Source: Bacillus nakamurai (GTDB lineage: Bacteria; Bacillota; Bacilli; Bacillales; Bacillaceae). From it: a stretch of DNA of 64,000 nt. Position 1 is the first letter of the stretch, and every line of letters begins with the position of its first letter. Shown here one piece after another: positions 37,277-50,413 of this stretch. The DNA is taken from NCBI RefSeq assembly GCF_001584325.1, contig NZ_LSAZ01000023.1, positions 1 through 64,000 of the forward strand. Reading direction: 5' to 3'. Position numbers and translations under genes: made by a program. Under the pieces are notes generated by a model. The model searched no databases. It had not been told where the DNA came from and saw only the letters and a list, made by a program, of their open reading frames with translations.

Positions 37277-37294
37277 CAAGTCGTTTTCGGCTTG

Positions 37295-37850
37295 TTATTT
37301 ATTTTCTCCTTGTATACAACAGGCCCAAGCGCTCAAACGGCGCAATAATTTGAGCGCGGCTGCCATCGTCATGACATATGAGGCAATAAACGCGGCGCTC
37401 GGCCTCTTCAAGAGCACTTCAGGATTGAGCTTGTACACCCACTGGATCAAAAGCACCGCACAAAACACGGCGCCCAGCCATAGCAGCACCCGCACCGGGG
37501 TATGGCTTTTTTCATGCAACCTCGCAAAATACCGCGGAATGTGCCCTTCTCTTGACATAGCGTACACCATTCTGGAAAACCCCGCGATATTGGCATGAAT
37601 CGTGCTGAATGTAATGAACAGCGCCAGACATGCGGTGATGTAAACACCGCTTTTCCTCGCTCCCATAAGCATGTGTTCCGCCCGTTACAAAAGCTGTCAT
37701 CATGTATAACAGAGCCACACAGGAAGCAGCTGCAAACAGGCTGATCGGGATTTCCCTTTTCGGATTCTTGAACTCTTCTGCAAGCGGCGTAATCATTTCC
37801 CAGCCGACAAACTCAATAAACAGGTAACGGCTTTTATCCTCATGGAGCCG
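37295..37850 (-). pseudogene. yecA: Decayed amino-acid permease, YecA-like (C-terminal half, frameshifted)
   Basis: Minus-strand translation gives APC-family permease sequence split between two frames. From about 37840 it reads YLFIEFVGWEMITPLAEEFKNP and ISLFAAASCVALLYMMTAFVTGG. Then near 37660-37690 the frame changes and it continues ITACLALFITFSTIHANIAGFSRMVY to the stop at 37295. Everything N-terminal to helix 5 or 6 is gone. In B. subtilis the yecA permease lies in this interval, divergent from yezC. With about half of the protein missing plus an internal frameshift, it cannot make a working transporter. Confidence 0.85.
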
Positions 37851-37861
37851 AGAAGCTGCAA

Positions 37862-38060
37862 GCATTACGCCGCCTTTGCCGGGAAGCATCCCGACGTGAT
37901 TGAAAATCACATAATTACCGGTATGTACAGCTACATAACAAAGATCATGACGGAATCCGTCCATACGCTTGAAGATTTTATCGATGAATGTATGGCTCAC
38001 GGCAAGCCGACGACTTTGGTTGTCTTATCCTCCTCAGCCTTTCATCGCACTTTTTCGTAA
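37862..38060 (+). pseudogene. yezC: Truncated Lrp/AsnC-family regulator, YezC-like (C-terminal part)
   Basis: The plus strand encodes HPDVIENHIITGMYSYITKI and then MTESVHTLEDFIDECM and GKPTTLVVLSSSAFHRTFS before TAA at 38060. This matches the end of the effector-binding (RAM) domain of Lrp/AsnC regulators. The DNA-binding half is missing and the frame runs straight into the remnant of the opposite-strand permease. In B. subtilis yezC lies between yecA and purD in this orientation. One deletion that removed the 5' ends of both divergent genes explains the arrangement. Confidence 0.8.
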
Positions 38061-38062
38061 GA

Positions 38063-38093
38063 AAAACCCCGCAGCTCGGGTGCTGCGGGGTTC
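38063..38093. terminator. Terminator of the purine operon
   Basis: AACCCCGCAGC and GCTGCGGGGTT form a perfect 11-bp stem with a 6-nt loop, directly after purD on the minus strand and after the yezC remnant on the plus strand. Confidence 0.9.
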
Positions 38094-38099
38094 TGCTCG

Positions 38100-39383
<1,284 letters not shown>

Positions 39384-40922
39384 TTAATGTTTGAAGTGTC
39401 TGATGCCTGTGAATACCATGGCAATGCCGTATTCATCCGCTTTTTTGATAGAATCTTCATCACGCACTGAACCGCCCGGCTGGATAATGGCCGTTACGCC
39501 CGCTTCAGCCGCTTCTTCGACCGTATCCGGCATCGGGAAAAACGCGTCTGAACCGAGAGCGCTGCCCTTTGCTTTTTCTCCGGCCTGTTCGATGGCGATT
39601 TTGGCTGAACCGACACGATTCATCTGTCCCGCTCCTACACCGACGGTCATATGGTCTTTCGCAAGAACGATCGCGTTTGATTTCACGTGTTTTACGACTT
39701 TCCAAGCAAGCTTCAGGTCTTCCCACTCTTGCTCGTTCGGCTCTCTTTTTGTCGGAATGCTGATGTCGGCATCATCAAAGCCGTGCACATCTAAATCTTG
39801 AATCAAAAGTCCGCCCTGAACGGATGTCAGCTGTTTTTCTTTCTTCCCTGAAGCCGTCACGTCAAGCGTCAGCAGGCGGAGGTTTTTCTTCGCCGTTAAT
39901 ATCTCAAGCGCTTCTTCACTGAAAGAAGGCGCGATAATGATTTCTAGAAAGATGCCGTGAAGGGTCCCAGCCGTCGCCTTATCGACTTCGCGGTTAAGTG
40001 CGATAATGCCGCCAAAAATAGATGTTTTGTCAGCCTCATACGCTTTGTTAAACGCTTCTTCGATTGAAGCGCCCGTACCGACTCCGCACGGGTTCATATG
40101 TTTAACGGCAACAGCCGCAGGCTCTGTGAATTCACGGACGATTTGAACTGCCGCATCCGCGTCTTTAATGTTGTTGTAAGAAAGCTCTTTGCCGTGAAGC
40201 TGTGTTGCAGCCGCAATTGAACCGCTGACCGGAAGTGCGCTTTGGCAGAAAACAGCTTCTTGGTGAGGGTTTTCCCCGTAGCGAAGCGATTGTTTTTTCT
40301 CAAATGTGACGGTGAATTGCTCAGGGTCTTTTTCACCGGCTTCGTTTGTTAAATACTCGGCGATTAATGCATCATAGGCTGCAGTATGGCGGAATACTTT
40401 AGCCGCCAGCTCGCGTTTTTTCTGAAGGGAGACGCCGCCTTGTTCTTTGATTTCACTGATGACGGGGCTGTAATCGGCCGGATCTACGATAACCGTCACA
40501 TCCTGATGGTTTTTAGAAGCCGCGCGCAGCATTCCCGGCCCGCCGATATCAATGTTTTCTATCGCTTCTTCATATGTCACGTCTTCTTTTGAAATCGTTT
40601 CTTTAAACGGATAAAGGTTGACAACTACGAGATCAATAGGCTTAATGCCGTGTTCATTGATCTGCGCCATATGCTCAGCATTGTCTCTTACGGCAAGAAG
40701 CCCGCCGTGAATATTAGGATGAAGTGTTTTTAACCGTCCGTCCATAATTTCAGGAAATCCCGTCACTTCTGAAATGCCGATGACGTCCACACCGTTTTCT
40801 TGAAGAAGTCTTTTTGTTCCGCCTGTCGAAATAACCTCGACGCCAAGCTCTGTCAGTTCCTTTACGAAAGGTACGAGATTTGTTTTATCAGAAACACTGA
40901 TTAATGCGCGTTTGATTGTCAT
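39384..40922 (-). CDS. purH: AICAR transformylase / IMP cyclohydrolase
   Basis: The 512-residue bifunctional enzyme has an N-terminal MGS-like cyclohydrolase domain (about 1-195: [30 protein letters not shown]) and a C-terminal transformylase with KHMNPCGVG and the end [16 protein letters not shown]. It performs the last two steps to IMP, with 10-formyl-tetrahydrofolate as donor. It overlaps purN by 4 nt (ATGA type). Confidence 0.97.
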   Translation of the reverse strand: MTIKRALISVSDKTNLVPFVKELTELGVEVISTGGTKRLLQENGVDVIGISEVTGFPEIMDGRLKTLHPNIHGGLLAVRDNAEHMAQINEHGIKPIDLVVVNLYPFKETISKEDVTYEEAIENIDIGGPGMLRAASKNHQDVTVIVDPADYSPVISEIKEQGGVSLQKKRELAAKVFRHTAAYDALIAEYLTNEAGEKDPEQFTVTFEKKQSLRYGENPHQEAVFCQSALPVSGSIAAATQLHGKELSYNNIKDADAAVQIVREFTEPAAVAVKHMNPCGVGTGASIEEAFNKAYEADKTSIFGGIIALNREVDKATAGTLHGIFLEIIIAPSFSEEALEILTAKKNLRLLTLDVTASGKKEKQLTSVQGGLLIQDLDVHGFDDADISIPTKREPNEQEWEDLKLAWKVVKHVKSNAIVLAKDHMTVGVGAGQMNRVGSAKIAIEQAGEKAKGSALGSDAFFPMPDTVEEAAEAGVTAIIQPGGSVRDEDSIKKADEYGIAMVFTGIRHFKH

Positions 40923-41506
40923 GCCTTTTCACCTCTGTTATTTAGTCCCAGCAGCTGTTTAATAATGCTCGGATACCATTTGTGTTCAAGCTCATGTATC
41001 GTTTTTTCCATGTCTTCGAGCGTATCATTTTCCTGTATTTCAAATGCTTTTTGCGCGATGATCGGCCCGGTGTCCATTCCTTCGTCCACGTAATGAATGG
41101 TAATGCCGGCAACCTTCACACCAGCCCGATGCGCCTGTCCGACCGCGTCGATGCCCGGAAATGCCGGGAGAAGCGACGGATGAATGTTAATAATTTTGCC
41201 GCCGTATGCTTTGAGCAAAGTATCTCCGATCAGCCTCATATAGCCGGCAAGAACGATCAATTCCGCCCCGTGCAGACGAAGCTGTTCGATCATTTCCCGC
41301 TCAAAGGCAGCTTTGTTTTCATAAGCTGACGGCTCAAATGCAAATGACGGGATGTTTAGCGCCTCCGCCCTTTCAACCGCTCTGGCCTGAGGCTTGTCTG
41401 TCACGAGAAGCGACAGCTCCGCATCCCAATTTTCTTGTTTCAGACGATTGGCAATGGCCTCGAAGTTCGACCCGTTTCCAGAAGCAAATACCGCGAACTT
41501 TTTCAT
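40919..41506 (-). CDS. purN: Phosphoribosylglycinamide formyltransferase
   Basis: The 195-residue GAR transformylase begins [20 protein letters not shown]. Catalytic Asn and His are in [15 protein letters not shown], with the Asp in [15 protein letters not shown]. It transfers a formyl group from 10-formyl-tetrahydrofolate, step 3 of the pathway. It overlaps purM and purH by 4 nt each, so the three are translationally coupled. Confidence 0.97.
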   Translation of the reverse strand: MKKFAVFASGNGSNFEAIANRLKQENWDAELSLLVTDKPQARAVERAEALNIPSFAFEPSAYENKAAFEREMIEQLRLHGAELIVLAGYMRLIGDTLLKAYGGKIINIHPSLLPAFPGIDAVGQAHRAGVKVAGITIHYVDEGMDTGPIIAQKAFEIQENDTLEDMEKTIHELEHKWYPSIIKQLLGLNNRGEKA

Positions 41507-42543
41507 GAAAGAGCCGCACCGCCGAAAGCAACGCCTTGCCCCTGCTTCACACGCCCGATTAAATATGCCTTTTCGCCATGCGCTTCAAGCGTTTCGATTA
41601 CTTCCGTCAAGCTCTCTTCTTTCACAGCCAGGACAAAACCGATGCCCATATTAAAGACGTTGAACATTTCTTCTTCTTTCAGCTTGCCGTGCTCCTGCAA
41701 AAACGGAAAAATCGGCGGAATCGGCCAAGAGCCGTGATCAATCTCGGCGCTCAGGCCTTCCGGCAGCATCCGCGGAATATTTTCGATAAAGCCGCCGCCC
41801 GTTACATGCGCCATGCCGTCGATTTTGCCGCTTTTTACCGCTGCAAGCACCGGCTTGACATAAATTTTTGTCGGTTCAAGCAGCTCTTCTCCGAGAGGAC
41901 GTACAAACGGCTCATATACAGAATCCAAATCAAGCTGGGCGTCATCCAGAAGCACTTTTCTCACAAGGGAAAATCCATTGCTGTGAAGGCCGCTTGAAGT
42001 GAGTCCGATTAAGAGATGTCCTTCTTCGATCTTTTCGCCGGTGACGATTTCGTCTTTTTCAACAACTCCGACTGAAAAACCGGCAATATCATACTCGTCA
42101 GCCGTGTATAAGCCCGGCATTTCCGCCGTCTCACCGCCGACAAGCGCAGAGCCGGACTGCTCGCAGCCGTCTGCCACGCCCTGAACGATCTGCTCAATCT
42201 GCACCGGATCAGCCTTGCCGACTGCTAAATAATCAAGAAAAAACAGCGGCTCCGCTCCTGGGGCGAGCACATCGTTTACACACATAGCGACCGCGTCCAC
42301 GCCGATCGTGTCATGCTTATCCATGGAGAATGCAAGCTTCAGCTTTGTACCGACGCCGTCTGTTCCTGAAATTAATACAGGCTTTTGATACGGCAGCTCT
42401 GACAGATCAAACATTCCTCCAAAACCGCCCAGGCTTCCCATCACGCCCAGCCTTTTCGTGCGCTCCACGTGTTTTTTCATTCGTTTGACGGCTTCATATC
42501 CGGCTTCGATATCAACGCCGGCGTTTTTATAAGCATCAGACAT
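41503..42543 (-). CDS. purM: Phosphoribosylformylglycinamidine cyclo-ligase
   Basis: ATG 42543 ([20 protein letters not shown]) follows AAGGAG with 8-nt spacing and gives 346 residues, as in B. subtilis; three upstream codons are open but unsupported. It is an AIR synthetase with the PurM-fold motifs [12 protein letters not shown] and [11 protein letters not shown]. It closes the imidazole ring. A stem-loop occupies the purF-purM gap. Confidence 0.97.
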   Translation of the reverse strand: MSDAYKNAGVDIEAGYEAVKRMKKHVERTKRLGVMGSLGGFGGMFDLSELPYQKPVLISGTDGVGTKLKLAFSMDKHDTIGVDAVAMCVNDVLAPGAEPLFFLDYLAVGKADPVQIEQIVQGVADGCEQSGSALVGGETAEMPGLYTADEYDIAGFSVGVVEKDEIVTGEKIEEGHLLIGLTSSGLHSNGFSLVRKVLLDDAQLDLDSVYEPFVRPLGEELLEPTKIYVKPVLAAVKSGKIDGMAHVTGGGFIENIPRMLPEGLSAEIDHGSWPIPPIFPFLQEHGKLKEEEMFNVFNMGIGFVLAVKEESLTEVIETLEAHGEKAYLIGRVKQGQGVAFGGAALS

Positions 42544-42590
42544 CCCTATCACTCCTTGTCAATTCGTTTCTCCTTAAAAGGCAGAAAGAG

Positions 42591-42618
42591 AAAGGCAGCC
42601 GGAATTCGCGCTGCCTTT
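42591..42618 (-). repeat. Stem-loop in the purF-purM gap
   Basis: AAAGGCAGC (42591-42599) and GCTGCCTTT (42610-42618) form a perfect 9-bp stem with a 10-nt loop on the minus strand. The tail CTCTTTC is only partly T-rich, so read-through is expected. It may be an mRNA-processing or stability hairpin inside the operon. Confidence 0.6.
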
Positions 42619-42634
42619 ATGCCATTTTCAAAAA

Positions 42635-44065
42635 TTATTTTGTTAACACCGCTTCTTTCACATGAGGAAGCACTGTATCCTGATAAATTTCTGTCGGGTA
42701 TTTGCCCGTAAAACACGCGAGACATTGTCCGCAGTTGGTGTCTTCAAATTTACGGCCGACCCCTTTTAACAATCCGTCTACGCTTAAGAAAGAAAGTGTG
42801 TCGGCACCAATGATTCGGCGGATTTCTTCAACCGAATGGGAGGAAGCGATCAGCTCTTCATGCGTTGATGTATCGATACCGTAGAAGCACGGATGAGCGA
42901 TCGGCGGTGAACTGATTTTCACATGCACCTCTGTCGCCCCCGCTTCTCTGAGCATCGTGACAATCCGGCGGCTTGTCGTCCCGCGCACGATGGAATCATC
43001 AACCATAACGACGCGTTTCCCTTCAACCACTCCGCGTACGGCGGACAGCTTCATTCTGACTCCTTGTTCGCGAAGCGCCTGTGACGGCTGGATAAAGGTT
43101 CTGCCGACGTAACGGTTTTTAATGAGGCCGAGCTCGTACGGAATTCCCGTTGCCTCGGCGTAGCCGATTGCCGCTGAAATACTTGAATCAGGCACACCTG
43201 TAACGACATCCGCTTCCACCGCCGATTCCTGCGCAAGCATTTTCCCAAGGTTTTTACGCGCGCTGTGCACGTTAATGCCGTCGATATTGCTGTCCGGTCT
43301 TGAGAAATAGATATACTCCATGCTGCAGATGGAACGATTAATGTTCATGGAGAAACGTTCAGTCTGCATGCCTTCGTCATTAATTATCAGCATTTCGCCC
43401 GGCTCAACGTCACGAAGATATGTCGCACCGACGACATCAAAGGCACACGTTTCTGATGCAACGACATAAGCGTCTCCCAACATTCCGATAGACAGCGGCC
43501 TGAGTCCGTTCGGGTCAAGCGCTACAATCATTTCTGTTTCCGTCATGATTAAGAAGGCGTAGGCGCCTTTCAGCATCGACAGAGAATTTTTAATTTGGTC
43601 TTTTAATGTAAAATGGCCGCTGCGTTTAATGAGGTGAGCCAGTACTTCCGTATCGGAGGAAGTCTGAAAGATGCTCCCTTGGTTTTCAAGCTGCTGCTTC
43701 AATTGTGTGGCGTTGACTAAGTTGCCGTTATGGGCGAGAGCGAGGCTCCCGTTGTTTTGCGAGCGGAACAGGAGCGGCTGGACATTTTCATATCCCCCGC
43801 CGCCCGCCGTGGCATAGCGGACGTGGCCGATGGCGCCTTTGCCCTTCACTTTGCTCAGTTCGCCGTTTTGAAATACTTCCGTAATGAGACCTTGGCCTTT
43901 GTGCGCTGTCAGCTTTTTGCCGTCGGTCGCCACGATTCCGGCGCCCTCTTGCCCTCTGTGCTGCAGGCTGTGCAGGCCGTAATACGTAATTTGCGGAGCC
44001 TCTTCATGCCCCCAGATGCCAAACACACCGCATTCTTCATTTAGGCCTTTGATTTCAGCAAGCAT
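42635..44065 (-). CDS. purF: Amidophosphoribosyltransferase
   Basis: ATG 44065 (AAAGGAG 7 nt upstream) yields 476 residues beginning [11 protein letters not shown], an 11-residue propeptide before the catalytic Cys12 (CGVFGIWG), as in B. subtilis. The PRPP-binding loop is [18 protein letters not shown]. Cys ligands for the 4Fe-4S cluster are present, including CFYGID and NCGQCLACF. It makes phosphoribosylamine and is the committed, feedback-inhibited step of the pathway. It overlaps the 3' end of purL by 25 nt. Confidence 0.97.
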   Translation of the reverse strand: MLAEIKGLNEECGVFGIWGHEEAPQITYYGLHSLQHRGQEGAGIVATDGKKLTAHKGQGLITEVFQNGELSKVKGKGAIGHVRYATAGGGGYENVQPLLFRSQNNGSLALAHNGNLVNATQLKQQLENQGSIFQTSSDTEVLAHLIKRSGHFTLKDQIKNSLSMLKGAYAFLIMTETEMIVALDPNGLRPLSIGMLGDAYVVASETCAFDVVGATYLRDVEPGEMLIINDEGMQTERFSMNINRSICSMEYIYFSRPDSNIDGINVHSARKNLGKMLAQESAVEADVVTGVPDSSISAAIGYAEATGIPYELGLIKNRYVGRTFIQPSQALREQGVRMKLSAVRGVVEGKRVVMVDDSIVRGTTSRRIVTMLREAGATEVHVKISSPPIAHPCFYGIDTSTHEELIASSHSVEEIRRIIGADTLSFLSVDGLLKGVGRKFEDTNCGQCLACFTGKYPTEIYQDTVLPHVKEAVLTK

Positions 44066-46269
44066 GGAATAGCTCCTTTCCACGCGCGCTCAAGCTCTTT
44101 CGTCTGCGCGTGAACCAATTGTCGTCCGTCTTGGCTTTGGATGGTCAAAAGTCCGTCTGCTGTCACTTCACCGATGTGAACGGCATCTGGCACAGCCGCT
44201 TCAAACGCCGCCTTGTTTTCTTCCTTCACGGATACAACGAAACGTGATTGAGACTCACTGAATAACAGAGCCGCTTCCTCAAATGCCGTAACGTTTGCGC
44301 CGAGGCTGTCTGTCGTCATGACGCTTTCCGCAATCGCAACGCCGAGCCCGCCTTCAGAAACATCATGGGCTGATTGAATCAATCCTTGTTTAATAACGTT
44401 CAGAAGCGCTTTTTGGCGTGCCTCTTCTACGGCCAGGTCAATTTCCGGCGCTCTGCCGTAAATCTTGCCTTCCGTCATTTTTTGCAGCTCACTTCCCGCA
44501 AACTCCGGTTTTGTTTCGCCGATCACATAGATCAGGTCTCCGGCCGCTTTGAAATGCTGCGTCGTAATATGAGCGATATCTTCGATTAAACCGACCATGC
44601 CGATGACAGGTGTCGGGTAGATAGCCGTTCCATTTGATTCATTATAAAGGGATACGTTTCCGCCGATGACAGGTGTGCTGAGTACGTTGCACGCCTCGCT
44701 GATCCCGTCGGCCGCTTTTTCAATCTGCCAGAAGATTTCAGGCTTTTCAGGATTCCCGAAGTTCAGGTTATCCGTGACCGCAAGCGGCTCAGCACCGGAA
44801 CAAACGATATTGCGCGCTGCTTCGGCAACAGCGATTTTTCCGCCGATTTCCGGATCAAGGTATAAATAGCGCGCGTTACAATCGGTCGTCATCGCCAGCG
44901 CTTTTTTCGTTCCGCGGATTCTGAGCACACCGGCGTCAGACCCCGGGGCAACTACTGTATTGGTGCGCACCATGTAATCGTATTGGTCGTACACCCACTC
45001 TTTGCTGGCAATCGTCGGCTGCTGCAAAAGAGCGATAAGCGTTTCTGTCGCATCCTTCACTTCCGGAGCAGAAACTTCTGTTTGCTGAAACTCACGATAG
45101 TATGCAGGTTCACTTGACGGCTTGTGATATACTGGCGCTTCTTCCGCAAGCGCATCAACCGGAAGTTCGCAAACGACCTCTCCGTTATGGCGGAGGCGGA
45201 GCATTTTATCATCGGTTACATGGCCGACAGAAACGGCTTCAAGATCATACTTTTCAAAAATATCGACGATTTCCTGCTCACGTCCGCGTTCAATGACGAG
45301 AAGCATCCGCTCCTGAGATTCAGAAAGCATCATTTCGTAAGCGGTCATCCCTGTTTCACGCTGTGGAATGAGATCAAGATTCATTTCAATGCCGGAGCCG
45401 GCTTTACTTGCCATTTCCGCGCTTGAACTCGTCAAACCGGCCGCTCCCATATCCTGAATGCCGACTAACGCATCGCATTGGATCACTTCAAGGCAGGCTT
45501 CAAGCAGAAGTTTCTCCATGAAAGGGTCGCCGACTTGTACCGCAGACCGTTTTTCTTCAGATGAATCTGACATTTCTTCCGAGGCGAATGTGGCGCCGTG
45601 AATACCGTCGCGGCCCGTTTTTGCACCGACATACATGACGGTATTGCCGACACCCTTCGCCTGGCCTTTCTTAATATCCTTATGGTCAATTAAACCGACG
45701 CACATCGCATTGACAAGCGGATTGCCTTCATAGCTCGCGTCGAATTGCACTTCTCCTCCGACCGTCGGAATACCGATACAGTTTCCGTATCCCGCGATTC
45801 CCGCAACTACTTCTTCAAACAAGTACTTCACACGCGGTGAAGTGAGTTCACCAAATCGAAGAGAGTTTAATACAGCAATCGGACGGGCGCCCATTGAGAA
45901 GACGTCGCGGATGATACCGCCCACTCCTGTTGCAGCTCCTTGGTAAGGCTCAAGCGCTGACGGGTGGTTATGTGATTCAATTTTAAACACAACCGCCTGA
46001 TTGTCTCCGATGTCAACGATTCCTGCGCCTTCTCCCGGACCTTGCAGCACGCGTTCGCCGCTCGTCGGGAATTTGCGTAAAATCGGCTTAGAGTTTTTGT
46101 AGCTGCAATGCTCAGACCACATGACGGAAAAAATTCCGATTTCTGTGTAGTTTGGCAATCTTCCGATAATAGATTCAATGAGTGCGAACTCGTCATCACT
46201 GACACCCATTTGCTGATAGAGTTTCTCTTCTTTAATTTGTTCTTTACTTGGTTCAAGCAGTAGCGACAT
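44041..46269 (-). CDS. purL: Formylglycinamidine ribonucleotide synthase, large subunit
   Basis: The 742-residue small-type PurL has the ATP-binding signature and [18 protein letters not shown], and works with PurS and PurQ; Gram-positive PurL lacks the glutaminase domain that is fused in E. coli. It converts FGAR to FGAM with ammonia from PurQ. Its start overlaps purQ by 17 nt and its end overlaps purF, so translation is coupled across purQLF. Confidence 0.97.
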   Translation of the reverse strand: MSLLLEPSKEQIKEEKLYQQMGVSDDEFALIESIIGRLPNYTEIGIFSVMWSEHCSYKNSKPILRKFPTSGERVLQGPGEGAGIVDIGDNQAVVFKIESHNHPSALEPYQGAATGVGGIIRDVFSMGARPIAVLNSLRFGELTSPRVKYLFEEVVAGIAGYGNCIGIPTVGGEVQFDASYEGNPLVNAMCVGLIDHKDIKKGQAKGVGNTVMYVGAKTGRDGIHGATFASEEMSDSSEEKRSAVQVGDPFMEKLLLEACLEVIQCDALVGIQDMGAAGLTSSSAEMASKAGSGIEMNLDLIPQRETGMTAYEMMLSESQERMLLVIERGREQEIVDIFEKYDLEAVSVGHVTDDKMLRLRHNGEVVCELPVDALAEEAPVYHKPSSEPAYYREFQQTEVSAPEVKDATETLIALLQQPTIASKEWVYDQYDYMVRTNTVVAPGSDAGVLRIRGTKKALAMTTDCNARYLYLDPEIGGKIAVAEAARNIVCSGAEPLAVTDNLNFGNPEKPEIFWQIEKAADGISEACNVLSTPVIGGNVSLYNESNGTAIYPTPVIGMVGLIEDIAHITTQHFKAAGDLIYVIGETKPEFAGSELQKMTEGKIYGRAPEIDLAVEEARQKALLNVIKQGLIQSAHDVSEGGLGVAIAESVMTTDSLGANVTAFEEAALLFSESQSRFVVSVKEENKAAFEAAVPDAVHIGEVTADGLLTIQSQDGRQLVHAQTKELERAWKGAIPCLLKSKA

Positions 46270-46936
46270 GAGTTTCCCTCCAATTTTTCACAATAGACTG
46301 GAATAATTTAAGACCGTCTGCGCTGCCGAGCAACTCGTCAACCGCGCGTTCAGGGTGAGGCATCATGCCTAATACATTGCCTTTCTCATTCACGACACCC
46401 GCGATGCCGCTGACACTTCCGTTAATATCAGATCCGTATGTGAAGGCGATTTGATTGTTTTCTTTTAATGCTTCAAGCGTTTCGTCGTCACAGTAGAAGT
46501 TCCCTTCGCCGTGGGCCACCGGAATGGTGATTGATGCACCTTGTTCATAGGAAGAGGTAAACAGCGTTTTCTCATTTTGTACAGCCAATTCAACCGGGCG
46601 GCAAATAAATTTTAAATCTTTGTTTCGTCTCATCGCGCCGGGCAGAAGGCCAAGCTCCTGTAAAATCTGAAAACCGTTGCAAACGCCGAGAACCGGTTTT
46701 CCTTCGGCCGCCGCTTTTTTGACAGCCGGCATGATGTTTGCGAATCTGGCAATGGCGCCGCATCTTAAATAATCGCCGTAAGAGAATCCGCCCGGGATGA
46801 GCACGCCGTCAAATCCGTCAAGGCTTGTTTCCTTGTGCCAAACGTACTCGACTTCCTCGCCCAGTTCGTCCTTTACAGCGTGAAACATATCAATATCGCA
46901 GTTAGAGCCGGGTAACACAATCACCGCAAATTTCAC
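46253..46936 (-). CDS. purQ: FGAM synthase glutaminase subunit
   Basis: This 227-residue class I amidotransferase has the nucleophile Cys in [12 protein letters not shown] and the His-Glu pair in [12 protein letters not shown]. It supplies ammonia to PurL through the PurS bridge. It overlaps purS by 4 nt and purL by 17 nt. Confidence 0.97.
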   Translation of the reverse strand: MKFAVIVLPGSNCDIDMFHAVKDELGEEVEYVWHKETSLDGFDGVLIPGGFSYGDYLRCGAIARFANIMPAVKKAAAEGKPVLGVCNGFQILQELGLLPGAMRRNKDLKFICRPVELAVQNEKTLFTSSYEQGASITIPVAHGEGNFYCDDETLEALKENNQIAFTYGSDINGSVSGIAGVVNEKGNVLGMMPHPERAVDELLGSADGLKLFQSIVKNWRETHVATA

Positions 46937-47187
46937 TGTGCGACAACCTCCTCAACTTCATATCGGTAGTCTTCAATCACTGTATTGGCGAGCAGTTTTT
47001 CGCACATTTCTTTCACAAGCCCGTCAAGATCGCGGTCAGATTTTTCAATCGTCAGCTCCATGTATTTTCCGATGCGCACATCCTGCACTTCATTGTAGGT
47101 CATACTGTGCAATGCATGCTGCACCGCGCTCCCTTGCGGATCAAGTACACTTTCTTTTAAGCTGACATATACTTTCACTTTATACAT
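46933..47187 (-). CDS. purS: FGAM synthase subunit PurS
   Basis: The 84-residue PurS ([20 protein letters not shown]) is the small bridging subunit of the PurLSQ complex. It shares one base with the purC stop and overlaps purQ by 4 nt. Normal length. Confidence 0.96.
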   Translation of the reverse strand: MYKVKVYVSLKESVLDPQGSAVQHALHSMTYNEVQDVRIGKYMELTIEKSDRDLDGLVKEMCEKLLANTVIEDYRYEVEEVVAQ

Positions 47188-47906
47188 TATGAAATGCCTC
47201 CCAGTCTTTTGAAAATCTCTTCGTATGCATCGGTTAAGCTACCTAAATTCCGTCTGAACAAATCTTTATCAAGCTTTTCGTTTGTGTCTTTGTCCCACAG
47301 GCGGCACGTATCAGGAGAAATTTCATCTGCTAACAGCACCTGTCCCTCTGCGTCTGCACCGAATTCAAGTTTAAAATCTATTAATCTGACACCGCAGCCG
47401 TCAAAAATGTGCTGAAGCTCTTTATTCACCTGTTTTGTAATGGATTTGATCGTTTCCACTTGTTCAGGCGATGCCGCTTTCAGCAGCCAAATATGATCTT
47501 CTGTAATGAGCGGATCACCGAGTGCGTCATCTTTGTAGTAAAATTCGATAATCGGCTGAGGAAGTTCTGTTCCTTCCGGGATGCCGAGGCGTTTGGACAT
47601 GCTTCCGGCCGCAACGTTTCTGACGACGACTTCAAGCGGCACGATACTCACTTTTTTGATGAGCTGTTCCGTTTCTGAGATGCGCTCAACGAAATGGTTG
47701 TCGATTCCTTGTGCATGCAGATGTTTGAAAATCAGGCTTGAGATTTCGTTGTTCAAACGGCCTTTCCCGCTGATCTCCGCTTTTTTCTCACCATTAAAGG
47801 CTGTGGCGGAATCCTTGTAAACGACGTAGAGTATCTGTTCGTCTTCAGTTTTGTAAATTCGTTTCGCTTTTCCTTCATAAAGAAGGTCATTTTTCACAAT
47901 ATTCAC
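47187..47906 (-). CDS. purC: SAICAR synthetase
   Basis: GTG 47906 with AGGAG 7 nt upstream gives 239 residues beginning MNIVKNDLLYEGKAKRIYKT, in line with B. subtilis PurC (241); the frame is open 12 codons further without support. Motifs are the KAKRIYKT ATP loop, SGKGRLNNEISS and IDFKLEFG. It adds aspartate to CAIR. It is followed by purS with a one-base overlap. Confidence 0.96.
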   Translation of the reverse strand: MNIVKNDLLYEGKAKRIYKTEDEQILYVVYKDSATAFNGEKKAEISGKGRLNNEISSLIFKHLHAQGIDNHFVERISETEQLIKKVSIVPLEVVVRNVAAGSMSKRLGIPEGTELPQPIIEFYYKDDALGDPLITEDHIWLLKAASPEQVETIKSITKQVNKELQHIFDGCGVRLIDFKLEFGADAEGQVLLADEISPDTCRLWDKDTNEKLDKDLFRRNLGSLTDAYEEIFKRLGGIS

Positions 47907-47981
47907 GGAAGTTCTCCTAACCCGAATTTTGGGAATTTTCAATCTATGACGGCTGAAGAAGCCGTCTCCGGCTGGCTTCTT
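47907..47981 (-). repeat. Overlapping alternative hairpins in the purB-purC gap
   Basis: Between about 47949 and 47981 two stem-loops compete for the same bases: GACGGCT/AGCCGTC, and GAAGCC/GGCTTC, each with a short loop. Neither has a T tail on the minus strand. They may set mRNA processing or relative expression between purB and purC. Confidence 0.45.
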
Positions 47982-49274
47982 CTATAAACCTAAACGGTCA
48001 AAGATCAAGTCGACGTTTTTCAAATGATAATTGTAGTCAAAGCAGTCAGCAATTTGTTCCGGCGTGAGTCGGGAAGTGATTTTTTCCTCCGCTTCGACAA
48101 GCTGGCGGAACGGCACTTGTTTTTCCCACGCTTCCATTGCTTTCGGCTGAACCGTGTCATATGCTTCCTCACGAGGCAGACCCGTGTCGATTAAAGCGAG
48201 CAGCACGCGCTGAGAGTAGATTAAACCGAGCGTGCGGTCCATGTTGCGTTTCATATTCTCAGGGAATACCGTTAAGTTTTTGACGATATTGCTGAAACGG
48301 TTCAGCATGTAGTTCAGTGCAATTGTCGCGTCCGGAAGAATAATCCGTTCTGCTGATGAATGAGAAATATCGCGTTCATGCCATAATGGAACATTTTCAT
48401 ATGCCGTCAGCATGTAGCCGCGGATGACGCGCGCCATGCCTGTCATATTTTCTGAACCGATCGGATTCCGTTTGTGCGGCATGGCCGATGATCCTTTTTG
48501 TCCTTTTGCGAAAAACTCTTCCACTTCGCGCGTTTCACTTTTTTGCAGTCCGCGGATTTCAACTGCGAATTTTTCAATGCTTGTCGCGATCAGGGCAAGT
48601 GCTGCCATGTAATCCGCATGGCGGTCACGCTGCAGCGTTTGCGTCGAAATCGGCGCCGCTTTCAGTCCGAGCTTCTCACAAACATATTGCTCTACAAACG
48701 GATCAATGTTCGCATATGTGCCGACCGCGCCGGAAAGCTTACCGACTTCGATGCCTGCTTTCGCCTGCTTGAAGCGTTCAAGATTGCGTTTCATCTCTTC
48801 ATGCCAAAGCGCAAGCTTCAGGCCGAATGTTGTCGGCTCAGCGTGTACGCCGTGTGTGCGTCCCATCATTACCGTATATTTATGCTCTTTCGCTTTTTCT
48901 TTTATGATGTCAACAAATCTCTCAATGTCCTTGAGCAGAATGTCGTTTGCCTGTTTTAATAGGTAAGAAAGAGCCGTATCCACGACGTCGGTTGAAGTCA
49001 GGCCGTAGTGCACCCATTTTCTTTCTTCGCCTAATGATTCAGAAACCGCGCGGGTAAAAGCTACGACGTCATGACGCGTATCCTGCTCGATTTCTAAAAT
49101 ACGGTTAATGTCGAAAGACGCGTTTTCACGCATCACTTTAACGTCTTCTTTCGGAATGACGCCAAGCTCCGCCCAGGCTTCACAGGCTAAAATCTCCACT
49201 TCCAGCCATGCTTGATATCTGTTCTCGTCCGTCCAAATCGCGGACATTTCAGGTCTTGAATAACGTTCAATCAT
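47982..49274 (-). CDS. purB: Adenylosuccinate lyase
   Basis: The 430-residue fumarase-superfamily lyase has the signature [17 protein letters not shown] (catalytic Ser loop) and the conserved [14 protein letters not shown] and [13 protein letters not shown] blocks. It acts twice: SAICAR to AICAR, and adenylosuccinate to AMP. It starts at the base where purK stops. Alternative hairpins follow it. Confidence 0.97.
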   Translation of the reverse strand: MIERYSRPEMSAIWTDENRYQAWLEVEILACEAWAELGVIPKEDVKVMRENASFDINRILEIEQDTRHDVVAFTRAVSESLGEERKWVHYGLTSTDVVDTALSYLLKQANDILLKDIERFVDIIKEKAKEHKYTVMMGRTHGVHAEPTTFGLKLALWHEEMKRNLERFKQAKAGIEVGKLSGAVGTYANIDPFVEQYVCEKLGLKAAPISTQTLQRDRHADYMAALALIATSIEKFAVEIRGLQKSETREVEEFFAKGQKGSSAMPHKRNPIGSENMTGMARVIRGYMLTAYENVPLWHERDISHSSAERIILPDATIALNYMLNRFSNIVKNLTVFPENMKRNMDRTLGLIYSQRVLLALIDTGLPREEAYDTVQPKAMEAWEKQVPFRQLVEAEEKITSRLTPEQIADCFDYNYHLKNVDLIFDRLGL

Positions 49275-50413
49275 TATGCTTGCCCTCCGTCTCTATTCAT
49301 CCATATATTCGTCACGTCCTGAATCCATTCGTCATCAGGCTCCCGCAAAAACGTGATATGTCCCATTTTGCGGCCTTTTTTAATGTCGTGTTTCCCGTAC
49401 AGGTAAAGCTTGGCTTCCTTTAAAAGCTCCGTCTTTTCCTCAACCAGTTTCACTTCATCTCCGAGAAGATTCACCATCATTCCGGGTTTTAACAGCTCAG
49501 TTTTGCCAAGCGGCAAGCCGCAAACCGCTCTGATATGCTGCTCGAATTGGCTCGTTTCGCAAAGATCAAGCGTATAGTGCCCTGAGTTGTGCGGACGCGG
49601 CGCCAATTCATTTATGAGAAGATCTCCTTCTTCCGTCACAAACATTTCCACCGCAAGCAGTCCGACAAGCCCCAAAGTTTCGGCGAGCTGAACGGCGAGC
49701 GCCTCTGCCTGCTTTCGAACCGCTTCATCCACCCTCGCAGGCACGATGCTTTGGAACAAAATATTATTGTGGTGAATGTTTTCAGCTGCCGGAAAAGTTG
49801 AAATCTCTCCGTGCACTGATCTTGTCACGATGACAGACAGCTCCATTCGGAAAGATACCCAGCTTTCAAGAATGCAGGTTCCGTTCTCTAACAGTGCGGA
49901 TGCTTCGTCTGCCTGCCCCTCTTCCTTAATGACAAATTGCCCTTTACCGTCATAGCCGCCGCGGCAGGTTTTTAGAACCGCCGGCAGGCCGAGTGACTGA
50001 ATGGCCTGCTCCAGCTCCGACCGGCTTTTGACGATCCGATAAGGGGCGACTTGGCAGCCGGCTGATTGGATCGCTTTTTTCTCCGTCTCCCGGTTCTGGG
50101 TGATGAGCAGAAGCTCGCTTCCCTGCGGAAGATATGCGTTTTCCTTGAGCCAGTTCAGCGCTTCGTAATCAATATTTTCAAATTCATAAGTGATAATGTC
50201 ACTGATATCGGCCAGCTTCCGAATCGCTCCGCGGTCATTATAAGGGGCGGTAATTTCCACATCGGCGACCTGTCCGCACGGCGAGTCTTTCACAGGATCG
50301 ACGACAGCCACTTTATATCCCATCTGCTTTGCGGCAACGGCCATCATTTTTCCAAGCTGCCCGCCGCCGATTATGCCGATTACGGCACCCGGGTAGATCG
50401 TATGATTAGACAA
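49274..50413 (-). CDS. purK: N5-carboxyaminoimidazole ribonucleotide synthase
   Basis: TTG 50413 gives 379 residues ([23 protein letters not shown]), aligned with B. subtilis PurK. It overlaps the purE end by 8 nt; a GTG three codons earlier is possible, and no strong ribosome site is visible, so the start is likely reached by coupling. It is an ATP-grasp enzyme with [16 protein letters not shown] and [14 protein letters not shown]. It carboxylates AIR using bicarbonate and ATP. Confidence 0.93.
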   Translation of the reverse strand: MSNHTIYPGAVIGIIGGGQLGKMMAVAAKQMGYKVAVVDPVKDSPCGQVADVEITAPYNDRGAIRKLADISDIITYEFENIDYEALNWLKENAYLPQGSELLLITQNRETEKKAIQSAGCQVAPYRIVKSRSELEQAIQSLGLPAVLKTCRGGYDGKGQFVIKEEGQADEASALLENGTCILESWVSFRMELSVIVTRSVHGEISTFPAAENIHHNNILFQSIVPARVDEAVRKQAEALAVQLAETLGLVGLLAVEMFVTEEGDLLINELAPRPHNSGHYTLDLCETSQFEQHIRAVCGLPLGKTELLKPGMMVNLLGDEVKLVEEKTELLKEAKLYLYGKHDIKKGRKMGHITFLREPDDEWIQDVTNIWMNRDGGQA

